Part shown: in pieces, positions 1 through 9,731 of the stretch
Layout: every line of letters begins with the position of its first letter
Numbering within the stretch: position 1 is the first letter of the stretch
The notes under the pieces: model-generated
Databases searched by the model: none
Told to the model about the DNA's origin: nothing
The model's input: only the letters and a program-made list of their open reading frames with translations
From: Tropicimonas sp. IMCC6043
GTDB lineage: Bacteria > Pseudomonadota > Alphaproteobacteria > Rhodobacterales > Rhodobacteraceae
NCBI RefSeq assembly: GCF_004146235.1
Contig: NZ_SELO01000026.1
Span: 1 to 54,125, forward strand
Direction: 5' to 3'
DNA length: 54,125 bases
Program-made: the position numbers and the translations under genes

Positions 1-109
1 CGGTGAAAATGCTCCCGCCCCCCTGAAATCAGAACAGAAAGGGCCGATACTGGGCGACTTTTGCTCCGCCCGCAGCGAGAAACATCCCCGCCGCTACCGT
101 GGTCGACTA

Positions 110-364
110 TTCCACTGCCGTTCTCACTGGAGGGAAGTCGGGTCTCAGGTCACTCCGAACATCGTCGAGGCGATCCTAGACGGGACACAAGGACCGGAGG
201 TTGGCCCCGGCGCAGGTTCTGAAACTGTTTCCGGAGGAGTGGGCGGCGCAAGAGATTCGAGCCAAAACGCTTTCTATGCAGGACGTTATAGCCGATCCGG
301 CGGCAGTCGAAGAGGCCGCAGTGCAAACCGCGCACAAGCGAATCAGCAAGCGGAACGTTGCGTG
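110..364 (+). pseudogene. Decayed C-terminal fragment of a possible serine recombinase
   Basis: A plus-strand frame reads TPNIVEAILDG near 151-183. This resembles the C-terminal tail (PxIVEAILDG) of large serine recombinases common in alphaproteobacterial prophages. The expected continuation, A-Q-V-L-K-L-F-P-E-E-W, appears immediately afterwards but in another frame, so a frameshift falls near 195. That second frame stops at 362-364. No catalytic domain is visible, because the window begins too late or the gene is truncated. Family assignment rests only on the short tail motif and is tentative. Confidence 0.3.
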
Positions 365-489
365 AACAAATGTCATCATTTAGCGTGCTGCCAACTTGCA
401 GTGCCTAAACCTGGACGAGTCCTCCAGGTCGGGGTTGAACGTAGTGCTATTTTGGTGAAAGGTGGTGCTTAAAACAGGTGTTCAGAACT

Positions 490-696
490 ATGCCCCGGCC
501 GAAAGGAAAAAAGGACACTGTCCGCTTCACGGTGAGCTTGGACCCTCAGCTCCACGCGAAGTTGCTGCGCATCGCCGAGAGCAACGATCTGTCGCTCTCA
601 TGGGCCGTGCGCCGTGCGGTGGCAGAGTTCATTGAACGCCAAGACGCAAGCCATCAGGCCGAGCTGCCCTTCTCACAGCCGGCATCCAAGGAATGA
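490..696 (+). CDS. Small ribbon-helix-helix (CopG/Arc-like) DNA-binding protein
   Basis: This 68-residue basic protein begins MPRPKGKKDTVRFTVSLDP and continues with a predicted helix-turn-helix (residues about 22-52) containing S-L-S-W-A-V-R-R-A-V. The layout, a short beta strand rich in alternating hydrophobic residues followed by two helices, is that of ribbon-helix-helix repressors. An upstream in-frame start at 478 exists, but ATG 490 gives the natural family length. The gene ends one base before the sspA start, so the two are probably co-transcribed. By inference it autoregulates or represses the phosphorothioation operon. A 6-bp inverted repeat (CCTGGA...TCCAGG) lies about 70 bases upstream as a possible operator. 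Confidence 0.65.
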   Translation: MPRPKGKKDTVRFTVSLDPQLHAKLLRIAESNDLSLSWAVRRAVAEFIERQDASHQAELPFSQPASKE

Positions 697-697
697 T

Positions 698-1858
698 ATG
701 AGCCGATCCGCGCCGATATATCTGGATTATCAAGCGACCACGCCGCTTGATCCGAATGTGCGTGACGCCATGCTGCCTTTTCTTGAGGACCGGTTTGGCA
801 ACCCACATTCCGAGCATGCGCTTGGCTGGGATGCGGCTGAAGCCGTCGAGGATGCGCGCAGCGCTGTCGCGGCGCTGATCGGATCTGCGCCGGGTGAGAT
901 TGTCCTGACCGGCGGTGCGACCGAAGCCAATAATCTGAGCCTGCTCGGGTCGGCGAAGCGCACGCAGCGGCGGAAGATTCTGGTCTCCGCCATCGAGCAT
1001 AAGAGCGTGCTCGCTCCAGCTGCTGTGCTTGCCGAGCAGGGCTTCGAGGTCGAGACCATTCCCGTGCAGGCCGATGGCACTATCGATCTAGAGTGCCTCG
1101 CGCAGTTGATCCAACCTGATACTGCCCTAGTCTCGGTCATGGCGGCCAATAACGAGATCGGCACGTTGCAGCCGCTGCAGGAGATTGGTGCTCTCTGCAC
1201 TGAGGTCGGGGCGCTGTTCCATACAGATGCTGCGCAGCTTGTCGGTAAGCTCCCGATCGATGTAGCTGCAGCGGGCGTAGATCTCCTCAGCCTGTCGGCT
1301 CACAAAATCTACGGCCCCAAAGGCATTGGCGCGCTCTATATCGCCGGCCCTGTGCGCCCGCAGATTTCCCCCATCATCCATGGTGGCGGTCAACAGCACG
1401 GGATGCGCGCCGGAACACTCGCCCCGATGCTCTGCGCCGGGCTTGCTGCGGCTGCACAAAAAGCGCTCGCAGAACAGGCCAACGATGAAGCGCATACGCG
1501 ATCTCTTAAGTGCCGCCTCATTGGCCGGCTGAAGGACGGCCTTCCTGAGCTCAAGATCAATGGCTCAGAGGCAAGCAGCCTCAGCGGCTGCCTCAATATC
1601 TGCATCCCAGGCATAGATGCGCATGCGCTGCTGATGACCCTGCAGGCTGAATTTGCGGCCTCGGTGGGATCTGCCTGCAATGCCGGTCTGATCGAACCGT
1701 CCTATGTGCTCGGCGCGATCGGCCTGTCGCCCGACGAAGCGAGCGCTTCCCTGCGCCTCGGCTTCGGGCGTTTCACCACCATCGATGACATTGATCAGGC
1801 GGCAGCGCTGATCTGCGAGAAGGCGCATCGCCTGTCTCACACGCACGCAGCGGAGTGA
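698..1858 (+). CDS. sspA: SspA-type cysteine desulfurase (DNA phosphorothioation)
   Basis: This 386-residue class V aminotransferase-fold enzyme uses PLP to take sulfur from cysteine and hand it on as a persulfide. Visible motifs are the N-terminal YLDYQATTPLD, the phosphate-binding GGATEANN, the PLP lysine in LSAHKIYGPKG (about residue 205), and the sulfur-carrying cysteine in SVGSACNAG (about residue 327). It matches IscS/DndA/SspA in length. General IscS is similar, but the neighbours (DUF4007, large ATPase, PP-loop sulfurtransferase-like protein) point to SspA supplying sulfur for backbone modification. The start is ATG 698 just after the upstream stop; a longer frame from 614 would overlap the RHH gene. 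Confidence 0.9.
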   Translation: MSRSAPIYLDYQATTPLDPNVRDAMLPFLEDRFGNPHSEHALGWDAAEAVEDARSAVAALIGSAPGEIVLTGGATEANNLSLLGSAKRTQRRKILVSAIEHKSVLAPAAVLAEQGFEVETIPVQADGTIDLECLAQLIQPDTALVSVMAANNEIGTLQPLQEIGALCTEVGALFHTDAAQLVGKLPIDVAAAGVDLLSLSAHKIYGPKGIGALYIAGPVRPQISPIIHGGGQQHGMRAGTLAPMLCAGLAAAAQKALAEQANDEAHTRSLKCRLIGRLKDGLPELKINGSEASSLSGCLNICIPGIDAHALLMTLQAEFAASVGSACNAGLIEPSYVLGAIGLSPDEASASLRLGFGRFTTIDDIDQAAALICEKAHRLSHTHAAE

Positions 1859-1937
1859 GGAAGGTCATGCAGCTGCCAACGCGCCGATTTCTCATTCTGC
1901 CCCACAAACTGGACACCCCGTCCAGGAGGAGCGTTTC

Positions 1938-2900
1938 ATGATTAGAGGTCCCCTCGCCAATCCAACATTCCGGGCACAATTCTCTGGTCACGAGACCTTC
2001 CCACTGCGCCATCTCTGGCTCAAGAAAGCCTATGATCAGGTCGCGGCTGCAAAGGGTGGCGCCGCGCCAAAGGCGCTCTTCACCGATCCGGAGGCGATTG
2101 TCACCTTCGGCGTAGGAAAGAACATGGTTGGCTCCATTCGTCATTGGGCGCTGACCTGCGGCATCTTGGAGGAAGATGGCGATGTCTTCCGCACGACGGC
2201 GCTAGGCGATTATCTGTTTGCAGACGACAGCGGCGTTGATCCGTTTCTGGAAGCGCCGACGACCTTATGGCTCCTGCATTGGATGATGGCGGGCACGCCA
2301 GATCGCAGCACCACATGGTTCTATGTCTTCAATCACCTCACGGTGCAGACCTTTGATCATGAGGCGATTGCAGCCCCGCTCCGCGATTATCGCGAGCAAC
2401 AGAATGCACGGCTCAAGAACAAGATTCGCGCCTCTGATGCGACCATCAAGCGGGATGTGGAGTGCTTCCTACGTAGCTACGTGACGACGCGGCAGCGCAA
2501 GTTCAGTGACGATTTGTTTGAGCCGGCCTTGGTTCCGCTCGGACTGATCCGGGCTGTGAGCAGCAAATCCTATCAGTTTCGACGCGGTGCGAAGCCGACC
2601 CTGCCCGACGGCATCTTCCTCTATGCGTTTCATGACTTCTGGATGCGGCATGCGCCGGACCAGCAAACGCTGTCGGTTGAGGCGCTGACCTTTGAGCCCG
2701 GCTCACCGGGGCGGGTATTCAAGCTTGATGAGGATGCTTTGGTCGAGCGCTTGGCGCGCATCGAGGAGAGCTCTGCCGGCGTCTATCTCTGGTCGGACAC
2801 GGCCGGGGTGCGCAATGTCGCGCGCCGTTTCCAAAGCCCCGACCCAATGAACTTCCTGGCCTCTGCCTACGAGACCGCCAAGCAGAGGAGTGCCGCATGA
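1938..2900 (+). CDS. sspB: SspB-like DUF4007 protein
   Basis: This 320-residue protein has the DUF4007 signature near the N-terminus: FSGHETFPLRHLWLKKAYD (about residues 15-33). DUF4007 proteins are the SspB component of SspABCD, described as a DNA-nicking protein needed for phosphorothioate insertion into one strand. The start is ATG 1938, about ten bases after AGGAGGA. The 79-base spacer after sspA shows no other gene. The stop overlaps the sspC start by ATGA, so translation of the two is likely coupled. No transmembrane segment is seen, so it should act on DNA in the cytoplasm. Confidence 0.85.
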   Translation: MIRGPLANPTFRAQFSGHETFPLRHLWLKKAYDQVAAAKGGAAPKALFTDPEAIVTFGVGKNMVGSIRHWALTCGILEEDGDVFRTTALGDYLFADDSGVDPFLEAPTTLWLLHWMMAGTPDRSTTWFYVFNHLTVQTFDHEAIAAPLRDYREQQNARLKNKIRASDATIKRDVECFLRSYVTTRQRKFSDDLFEPALVPLGLIRAVSSKSYQFRRGAKPTLPDGIFLYAFHDFWMRHAPDQQTLSVEALTFEPGSPGRVFKLDEDALVERLARIEESSAGVYLWSDTAGVRNVARRFQSPDPMNFLASAYETAKQRSAA

Positions 2901-5900
2901 GCAAGCTATCTGACATCGTCACAGTCTCACGCCGGTTCCAGCGTTCCGTTCGGCTCGATACCGATCATGCCATCGAAGGCGCTTTGCAAGGTTATGTCTG
3001 CCACGGCTCCAGCCGGCAGGCGATGGATACTATGGCACGGCTCTTTCAGGAGACTGGCCAGCGCGCCTTCACCTGGACTGGTCCCTATGGTGGCGGCAAA
3101 TCGAGCCTGGCGTTGCTCCTCTGTCAGACGCTTGGCGGTAGTGCGCAGCAAAACCAGGCAGGGCTTCAACTGCTTGGCGATATGCCCGGTTTTCATGACG
3201 CCTTTCCGCAGGAAGCAGAACCATGGCTGGTTGTGCCCCTTGTTGGGCGCCGCGCTAATCCGGTCGCTGATCTACGCGAGGCATTGGCGGATGCGGTGGC
3301 GCGTGAGGACAAACCGTCGCGCACCAAGCGCCGCCAGATTGATCCGGCGGGGCGGGATGTCATTGAGCGCCTGGTGAAGGAAGCCTCCGCCCGGCCAGAA
3401 GCAGGCGTGTTGCTCGTCATTGATGAACTTGGGAAATACCTCGAAGCAGCGGCCGACGGCGACGCTGATATCCACTTCTTCCAGGAGCTTGCTGAAGCGG
3501 CCGCGCGCTGTCACGGCAGACTGCTCGTCGTTGGCGTCCTGCACCAATCCTTCGATCAATATGCCCGCCGATTTGGCTCAGAGATGCAGGAAGATTGGGC
3601 CAAGATTCAGGGCCGCTTCGTGGATATCCCGATCGTGACGGCAATCGATGAGGTGCTCGATCTGGTTGGGCGGGCGCTCGCCCGAACAGACGAGGCGCCG
3701 ATCCCAACCGACATAATCGAGACAGTCGCCGGGGCTATTCGCCGACGTCGACCCGGCAGCCCAAGTGATCTGGCTGTGCGCTTGGCGGCCTGCTGGCCGT
3801 TGCACCCCGTCACGGCCTCGCTCATCGGCCCCTTGTCGCGCCGGCGTTTTGGCCAGAATGAGCGCAGCGTTTTTGGCTTTCTCAATTCCGCCGAACCGGG
3901 CGGATTTCAGGAGTATCTCAAAACCCATCAGGCTGGCACGGCGCTCTATGATCCGGCACAGCTGTGGGACTATCTTAAGGCCAATCTGGAGCCGGCCATC
4001 CTGGCTTCGCCGGACTCACATCGCTGGTCCCAGGCGATTGAAGCCTTGCAACGTTGCGAGCGCAAAGGCACGCCGCTGCATCTCAAACTCGCCAAAAGCA
4101 TAGCGGTCATTGAGCTGTTCAACGGCGGTAGTGGCGTTGTGCCAGAGCGTAGCATCCTTGCCAGCTGTCTGCCTGAGGCCACAGCTGACAAGCTTGATCA
4201 GGCTCTTCAGCAGCTTCAAGACTGGTCCGTTGCAGTGTTCAGAGGCCACCTGGATGCTTTCGCTCTTTTCGCCGGCAGCGACTTCGACATTGAAGATGCG
4301 CTCAGTGAAGCGCAGACCCAAATGGGTGAGCTGAACCTGAACCGCTTGTCAGCCTTTGCCGATCTCCAGCCCGTCCTCGCCAAGAAGCATTACTTCACCA
4401 CTGGCACGCTGCGCTGGTTCACAACAGCACTCGCCTCTCCGCAGGGGCTGACGAAGCTGGTCGAAGCCTATCGGCCATCCGATGGCGCCGCCGGCCAGTT
4501 CCTGCTAGTCATTCCCGATGAAGACGTCCCAAGTACGCAGCTCGCGCAGCGTTGCCGTGAGGCCTCCAGCCAGGCGGGCGCCTATCCTGTAGCGCTCGGC
4601 GTGCCGCCAAATGCGCAGCAAATCCGTGAGGCCGGTTCGTCCCTGCTGGCGTTGGAGAGTATTCGCCAAGGCCACACGGCCTTGGAGGGCGATGCGGTTG
4701 CGCGCCGGGAAGTCGAAGCAAGGCTTGCTGTGGTCAGCACAGAGCTGGAAGACGCGCTTCGCCAGGGCTTTGTCGAAGCCACATGGTATGTGCGCGGCGC
4801 TGGCCATGAGGCCGGAAGCAGCCAAGCCATTGCACAGATCGCCTCCACCCTGGCAGAGACGACCTTCCCGAAGACACCGCATATTCGCAGCGAACTCGTC
4901 AATCGTGAGCAGCCCTCCAGCAACAGCCAGGCCGCTGTGCGCGCGCTGTTGCACGCCATGGTCAATCACACGGGCGAAAACAATTTGGGCATAGAGGGCT
5001 TTCCGGCTGAGATGGGCCTCTACCGCACCGTTCTCAAAGCCAGCGGCCTGCACCGCCAATACAAGGGCACATTCGATTTCCGCGCGCCAACCAAGACGAT
5101 GGGCCCAAGCCTGATCCCGATGTGGGAAGAGGCCAAGAATCTTGCCCAGAGCAAGGATGGCGAGTTCCCACTTCTGGACCTCTATGGCCTTTGGAAGGAG
5201 CCACCGTTTGGGGTGCGCTCCGGTTTGCTACCCTTGCTCGCGGCCACCTTCATCCTGGCGTACCGCTCGTCCATGGCTGTCTATGTCGAGGACATCTTCC
5301 AACCGGAGATCAATGACTATGTCATCGATCGGCTGCTGCAAGACCCGCGTAATCTGTCCTTGCGCCATGTCGATCCCAAGACGGACGGTAAAGAACTGCT
5401 CAAGGCGTTGAGCGCCGAGATGGAGTGCGTCATGTCCCGTGCGCCAGAGCCCAAACCTCTGGATATCGCACAAGCCTTGGTGGAGTTTGTAATGCGCTTG
5501 CCAGAGTGGACAAGGCGCACCCAATCCCTGTCCAAGCCAGCCCAGGAGCTTTGCCGGATTTTGCGCGCCGCCAGTGATCCGCATCGCACCCTCTTTGTTG
5601 ATCTTGTGCAGCTGAGCGGGCGCGACACTCCAGCTGCGGTCGCCGGTGAGATTGGCGGGCTGCTCCGCGAGTTGAATCAGGCCTATGAGACGATGCTGAT
5701 CCGACTGCGGGACAAGATGCTGGATGCGCTTGGCCATTCTGAGAGACCGTTTGAAGAGCTGCAGCGCCGGGCTGAGACCATCAAAGGCATCTCAGGTGAT
5801 CTGCGCCTTGATGCCTTCGCATCGCGCCTGCAAGGCTTCTCAGGCAGCCTTGCAGATATGGAATCCCTCGCCGGTTTGCTCGCCAACAAGCCGCCCCGCA

Positions 5901-6238
5901 ATTGGAGTGATCTGGAGCCGAGCCGCGCGGCGATGGAGGCTGGTCAGCTCGCTCTGGCATTCCGCCAGGCTGAGATGCTGGCGCAGGTGCAAGGGCGCGA
6001 TCCTAGCCGCCACGCGCTAGGCGTGGTGGTCGGCACGGGCGAACACGGCACGACGGCGCTGCGCGCCGTCGAGTTGTCTGCGAAGGAGCAGGACGCCGCC
6101 AAGGCGCTTGCGGCGAGCCTACAAGATATTCTCGCTAAAGCAGGCGTCAGTGACGCTGTAGCCCTCGCCGCTCTGGCAGAAGCCGGCATGCAGCGCATAA
6201 GCGATCATGATGATGAGATGAGGAGCGAAGCCGTATGA
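2897..6238 (+). CDS. sspC: SspC-like large P-loop ATPase
   Basis: This 1113-residue protein has a Walker A motif in WTGPYGGGKSSLALLL (about residues 60-75) and a Walker B motif in GVLLVIDELGKY (about residues 169-180). Long helical regions follow without other recognised catalytic motifs. Its position between the DUF4007 gene and the PP-loop gene, with ATGA overlaps on both sides, is the standard sspBCD order. SspC is the ATPase of the complex that installs single-strand phosphorothioate. The related large ATPases of BREX-like systems (BrxC/PglY) share the P-loop style but not these neighbours. No frameshift or missing motif is seen, so the protein should be functional. Confidence 0.85.
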   Translation: MSKLSDIVTVSRRFQRSVRLDTDHAIEGALQGYVCHGSSRQAMDTMARLFQETGQRAFTWTGPYGGGKSSLALLLCQTLGGSAQQNQAGLQLLGDMPGFHDAFPQEAEPWLVVPLVGRRANPVADLREALADAVAREDKPSRTKRRQIDPAGRDVIERLVKEASARPEAGVLLVIDELGKYLEAAADGDADIHFFQELAEAAARCHGRLLVVGVLHQSFDQYARRFGSEMQEDWAKIQGRFVDIPIVTAIDEVLDLVGRALARTDEAPIPTDIIETVAGAIRRRRPGSPSDLAVRLAACWPLHPVTASLIGPLSRRRFGQNERSVFGFLNSAEPGGFQEYLKTHQAGTALYDPAQLWDYLKANLEPAILASPDSHRWSQAIEALQRCERKGTPLHLKLAKSIAVIELFNGGSGVVPERSILASCLPEATADKLDQALQQLQDWSVAVFRGHLDAFALFAGSDFDIEDALSEAQTQMGELNLNRLSAFADLQPVLAKKHYFTTGTLRWFTTALASPQGLTKLVEAYRPSDGAAGQFLLVIPDEDVPSTQLAQRCREASSQAGAYPVALGVPPNAQQIREAGSSLLALESIRQGHTALEGDAVARREVEARLAVVSTELEDALRQGFVEATWYVRGAGHEAGSSQAIAQIASTLAETTFPKTPHIRSELVNREQPSSNSQAAVRALLHAMVNHTGENNLGIEGFPAEMGLYRTVLKASGLHRQYKGTFDFRAPTKTMGPSLIPMWEEAKNLAQSKDGEFPLLDLYGLWKEPPFGVRSGLLPLLAATFILAYRSSMAVYVEDIFQPEINDYVIDRLLQDPRNLSLRHVDPKTDGKELLKALSAEMECVMSRAPEPKPLDIAQALVEFVMRLPEWTRRTQSLSKPAQELCRILRAASDPHRTLFVDLVQLSGRDTPAAVAGEIGGLLRELNQAYETMLIRLRDKMLDALGHSERPFEELQRRAETIKGISGDLRLDAFASRLQGFSGSLADMESLAGLLANKPPRNWSDLEPSRAAMEAGQLALAFRQAEMLAQVQGRDPSRHALGVVVGTGEHGTTALRAVELSAKEQDAAKALAASLQDILAKAGVSDAVALAALAEAGMQRISDHDDEMRSEAV

Positions 6239-7074
6239 GTACGCGCCATGTTCTCGGCCTGTCCGGCGGGCGTGATAGTGCAGCTTTGGCTGTGTACATG
6301 CGCCAAACCTATCCTGACTTGCCGATCGAGTACTTCTTCACCGACACCGGCAAGGAATTGCCCGAGGTCTATGAGTTCCTCGGGCGCCTTGAAGGCTTCT
6401 TGGGGCGGCCTATCGCCTATCTCAATCCTGACCGAGATTTCGACTTCTGGCTGAAAGAGTATGGCAACTTCCTGCCGTCTCCGCGCACACGCTGGTGCAC
6501 GCGCCAGCTTAAGCTGCGACCCTTTGAGAAATGGGTGAAGAGTGACTTAGAGAGCGGCACTGAGATCATCAGCTATGTTGCGATCCGTGCCGATGAACCG
6601 GCACGCACCGGGATGCAGTCCACCCATCCTAATCTGAAGATCAAATTCCCCCTACAAGAGCACGGGCTCGACAAGGCTGCTGTAGTCGAGCTGCTCGAAT
6701 CCTCAGGTCTTGGCTTGCCGACCTATTATGATTGGCGCTCGCGCAGCGGCTGCACCTTCTGCTTCTATCAGCAGAAGATCGAGTGGGTGCGTCTCAAACG
6801 AACTCACCCGGAGGCCTTCGAAGAAGCCAAGGTTTATGAGAAGACAGCCCTAGAGCATGGCTCGCCCTTCACCTGGAGCGACCGGGAATCTCTTTCGGAG
6901 CTGGAGCAACCTGAGCGTGTCAAGCAGATCGAGGAGGACTATGAGCGGCGACTGGCGCGCGCGAAAGCACGCCGGCCTAAGAATCCTTTACGAGCCAACC
7001 TCACTGACGTCGAGGTTGATGAAGCCTATGGCACGGCAGAGGTCTCCGCTTCATGTATAGTCTGCCACAAATAG
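6235..7074 (+). CDS. sspD: SspD-like PP-loop / PAPS-reductase-family protein
   Basis: This 279-residue protein opens with a PP-loop, LSGGRDSAALAVYM (residues 8-21), typical of ATP pyrophosphatases of the PAPS reductase/DndC family. These adenylate the DNA backbone so that sulfur can replace a non-bridging oxygen. Further family features are RWCTRQLKLRPFEKW (about residues 85-99), a cysteine pair in SGCTFCFYQQKIEW (about residues 167-180), and a C-terminal CIVCHK. The cysteines could hold an iron-sulfur cluster as in DndC. It is the last gene of the sspABCD set, and its start overlaps the sspC stop by ATGA. Confidence 0.88.
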   Translation: MSTRHVLGLSGGRDSAALAVYMRQTYPDLPIEYFFTDTGKELPEVYEFLGRLEGFLGRPIAYLNPDRDFDFWLKEYGNFLPSPRTRWCTRQLKLRPFEKWVKSDLESGTEIISYVAIRADEPARTGMQSTHPNLKIKFPLQEHGLDKAAVVELLESSGLGLPTYYDWRSRSGCTFCFYQQKIEWVRLKRTHPEAFEEAKVYEKTALEHGSPFTWSDRESLSELEQPERVKQIEEDYERRLARAKARRPKNPLRANLTDVEVDEAYGTAEVSASCIVCHK

Positions 7075-7122
7075 CTTCCGGCGCCATGTCTCAGAATTAT
7101 CGCGATACTCCAAAACGCCAAC

Positions 7123-7437
7123 TAGAGCGCGTCGCGCCGATTTTGATTCAGGATTCCCTTGAAGCATGATCTGTGATTGCCTGCCAGCAGAGCAGAATGG
7201 AGGTTTGAGATGGGTAGGCCACATCCCATGGCCCTTCGCGAGGGGGGCATAGCTTTTGTGGAAGAAGGGCATTCGCACCGCGCGACCGCCGCGCAGTTTC
7301 GGGTTTCGGTGAAGTTCGTCAACGGCATGGTAATCCTGAAGCGCGAGACGGGCGGGCTTGAACCGCGCGACCAAGCGCGCAGGCTGGAACGACGCCTTTA
7401 TGCGAATGACCTTCTGCGCGACGTTTCAGCCCATTAG
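7123..7437 (+). mobile_element. IS630-family remnant: one terminal repeat plus transposase N-terminus
   Basis: A terminal repeat beginning TAGAGCGCGTCGCG is followed at 7210 by a start codon. The encoded protein begins MGRPHPMALREGGIAFVEEG and includes SHRATAAQF, the N-terminal helix-turn-helix of IS630-type transposases. After about 55 residues the homology ends and the frame runs out at 7435-7437. No DDE region or right terminal repeat is seen, so this is a truncated copy. It sits between sspD and the second defence set, so those two gene sets are probably transcribed separately. Related terminal repeats lie at 12454 and 39114. The remaining bases to 7540 hold nothing I recognise. Confidence 0.6.
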
Positions 7438-7540
7438 CCCAAAAGAGATTGCCCTGGGGTGATGAATAGGACACGAGAGCTGAAGGGGACGTCAGCTTGG
7501 CTTTTTGGGAGCCCAGGCCTTTAGGATAGGAAGCGTCCAG

Positions 7541-7717
7541 ATGACAAACGACCAAGACATACAGCAAGACAAGAATAATCCGATTATCCGTGAAATAATA
7601 GAGCTCGAGCGGAGCTATTTCTTTGAGAAGCGCAACGTGAAGACAGAACGGCAGCGCAAGCTGCGCGAAATTATCGAGCGGCATACGAAACCCGGGGAAG
7701 TGTCAGATGATACTTGA
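7541..7717 (+). CDS. DNA modification system-associated small protein
   Basis: This 58-residue protein is charged and helical, with a central NPIIREIIELERSYFFEKRN and a closing basic helix. I recall similar very small proteins standing directly before DndD-like ATPases in phosphorothioation loci, but I cannot confirm a database name. The ATG at 7541 was chosen over the in-frame start at 7505 because it gives the compact form. The last 11 bases overlap the next start at 7707, a sign of translational coupling. It probably acts as a partner or stabiliser of the ATPase; this is inference. Confidence 0.6.
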   Translation: MTNDQDIQQDKNNPIIREIIELERSYFFEKRNVKTERQRKLREIIERHTKPGEVSDDT

Positions 7718-9731
7718 AGAAATCCGTATGACCGACTTTAGGTGCTTTTTCGGAGACACCTTTATTCAGTTCTCTGAAGATCCGGAGCGTAACGTCACAA
7801 TCATATACGCCGAAAATGGCGTCGGAAAGACGACACTGCTTAACGCACTTCTGTGGTGCTTCTATGGCGAGACAACATCTCGATTCGAAAAGCGTCAGGA
7901 GATTCTTAACTACGATGCAAAAAAGGCTGGCCGAAAGGTCGCCTCTGTTGAAGTTCTCTTCGAGCATAATAATAGCCGATACATCGCCAAACGGTTTGCT
8001 AATATCGGCGCATCTTCGGGGCGTGACTTCATAGTCGCAAGGGTTGATGATGGTAGTCAGATCACACTCGACTCACCGGAGACATTCATCAACACGGTGA
8101 TCCCGCGGGAAATGGCGTCTCACTTCCTGTTCGACGGCGAACACGCCGAAGTGTTCCTTGGCGAAAACAACCGGAGATCAGTGGGTAGCGCCGTGCGCGA
8201 TATTCTCGGTTGCTCCCTGATTGAAACGGCCATTGAGGACCTGCAAGCGGTCTCGAACCACTTCCGCAGACAGATCCCGTCAACGGTGGCCACGCGAAAG
8301 ATCGAGGAGTTGAATAAACGGCACGAGGCGCTTTCCGGCCAAATCGATGCAGCAAAAGCCAGCATCGTGGAGATGGAGAGAAAGCGTGAGCAAACCGACG
8401 AACAGATTAAAGATATCGACACCAAGCTCCGCAATACGGCAGCGGCGAAGGAACTCCAGCAAAGCCGTGATCGCCTGACTAGCCAGCTTCAACGGGCGCA
8501 ACGCCGTCGGAAAGAGTGCACGGATGAAGTCTACAAATGGCTTGGAGAAAACGGGCGCTTTATTGTCTCGAAACGGATCACTGAAGAGACGTTTTCGTTC
8601 CTTGACGAGAAAGAGCACCGTGGACGCATTCCCTCGCCTTACAACGAGGAATTCGTGAAAGACATCCTCGAAGCCGAAGAATGCATTTGCGGGGCAAAGC
8701 TCGAACCTGGTAGCGCGGAAGCCAAGAAGGTCGCTAGTCTGCTAGAGAAGGCAGCCAACCAGGTCATGCGTGACCGTGTATCGAAAGTCCGCGCCAGGCT
8801 GACGACGCTCAAGACCGAGCGCCGGAAAGCTCCTGGCCGCCTAACGAAAGCCAAGAAGCAACTCGCCGATGCCAATGACGAATTTGCCACAGCCGAGGCG
8901 CATCTAGCGGAAATAAGCCAGAAACTTCAGGGGATTAACTTCGAAGACATCGCCGAGCGTGAGCGAAAACGTAACGAGCTACGGGACGAGCTTCGTGAGA
9001 TCGACCGGCAGATCGGTGCCTTCGCAACCAAAATCAAGAGCGCCGAGCGCGAGATGAACGATATCGACCGCGACATCAACGAACTCGCAAAAAAGGACAA
9101 CCACACCGCGATCTACGGACGTCGGCGCAACATGTGTGAAAACATCAAGGGCAAGCTCGAAACGCAACTCGTTGCCGAGGAAGACCAAGCCCGCCGTGTT
9201 CTACGTGCCGGCATCAAACGCATTCTCGAAGCCACGACACGCAAGGTGCTGAACCTGCGGATGACGGACGAGTACGTCATCAGCCTTGTGAACTCCGATG
9301 GAACCGTACTTCCCAAGTCCAGCGGTGAAAACCAGCTCCTCGGGCTAGCCTTCACGGCGGCACTCGTCGAATTCGCAAAAATCCGGCAGAATGCAAAAGA
9401 CTACCGCTTGCTTCCGGGAACGATTGCACCGCTGGTTCTGGACTCGCCCTTCGGCCAGCTCGACGAGGCCTACCGGGCGACGACGGCCGAATTTATCCCG
9501 AAGATGGCGCGCCAGGTCGTGCTCCTTGTTTCGAAGTCGCAAGGCTCCGAGGACGTGCTTGAAGCGCTCAAGGACCACCTCGGGGCGGAGTATCTTCTGG
9601 TACGGCACAATACCGACCCGGGCGGGGATCGCAAACGCGAAAGCAGGTACTTCAAAGGCAAGGAGTTCAGGACCGCTGTATTTGACGCCGCATATGATGG
9701 CACAGAGATTGTGGAGATTACCGGCCCATGA
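7707..9731 (+). CDS. DndD/SMC-like ATPase of the phosphorothioation-linked defence set
   Basis: This 674-residue protein has a Rad50/SMC layout. Walker A is in YAENGVGKTTLLNALLWCFYGE (about residues 32-53). Two long charged coiled-coil stretches (about residues 190-290 and 350-470) flank a short C-I-C-G hook-like turn (about residue 332). The ABC signature is SSGENQLLGLAF, followed by Walker B in PLVLDSPFGQLDEAYR. The N-terminal reading DFRCFFGDTFIQF is typical of AAA_23 proteins. It overlaps its upstream neighbour by 11 bases and its downstream neighbour by ATGA. In SspFGH-type modules such an ATPase helps attack unmodified phage DNA. The exact letter (F, G or H) is not assigned here. Confidence 0.8.
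   Translation: MILEEIRMTDFRCFFGDTFIQFSEDPERNVTIIYAENGVGKTTLLNALLWCFYGETTSRFEKRQEILNYDAKKAGRKVASVEVLFEHNNSRYIAKRFANIGASSGRDFIVARVDDGSQITLDSPETFINTVIPREMASHFLFDGEHAEVFLGENNRRSVGSAVRDILGCSLIETAIEDLQAVSNHFRRQIPSTVATRKIEELNKRHEALSGQIDAAKASIVEMERKREQTDEQIKDIDTKLRNTAAAKELQQSRDRLTSQLQRAQRRRKECTDEVYKWLGENGRFIVSKRITEETFSFLDEKEHRGRIPSPYNEEFVKDILEAEECICGAKLEPGSAEAKKVASLLEKAANQVMRDRVSKVRARLTTLKTERRKAPGRLTKAKKQLADANDEFATAEAHLAEISQKLQGINFEDIAERERKRNELRDELREIDRQIGAFATKIKSAEREMNDIDRDINELAKKDNHTAIYGRRRNMCENIKGKLETQLVAEEDQARRVLRAGIKRILEATTRKVLNLRMTDEYVISLVNSDGTVLPKSSGENQLLGLAFTAALVEFAKIRQNAKDYRLLPGTIAPLVLDSPFGQLDEAYRATTAEFIPKMARQVVLLVSKSQGSEDVLEALKDHLGAEYLLVRHNTDPGGDRKRESRYFKGKEFRTAVFDAAYDGTEIVEITGP

Noticed and set aside
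2-472. One continuous open frame from the window start
   Set aside because: Only a short part has recombinase-like text, and the plausible continuation lies in another frame; the remainder reads as random cysteine- and serine-rich sequence.
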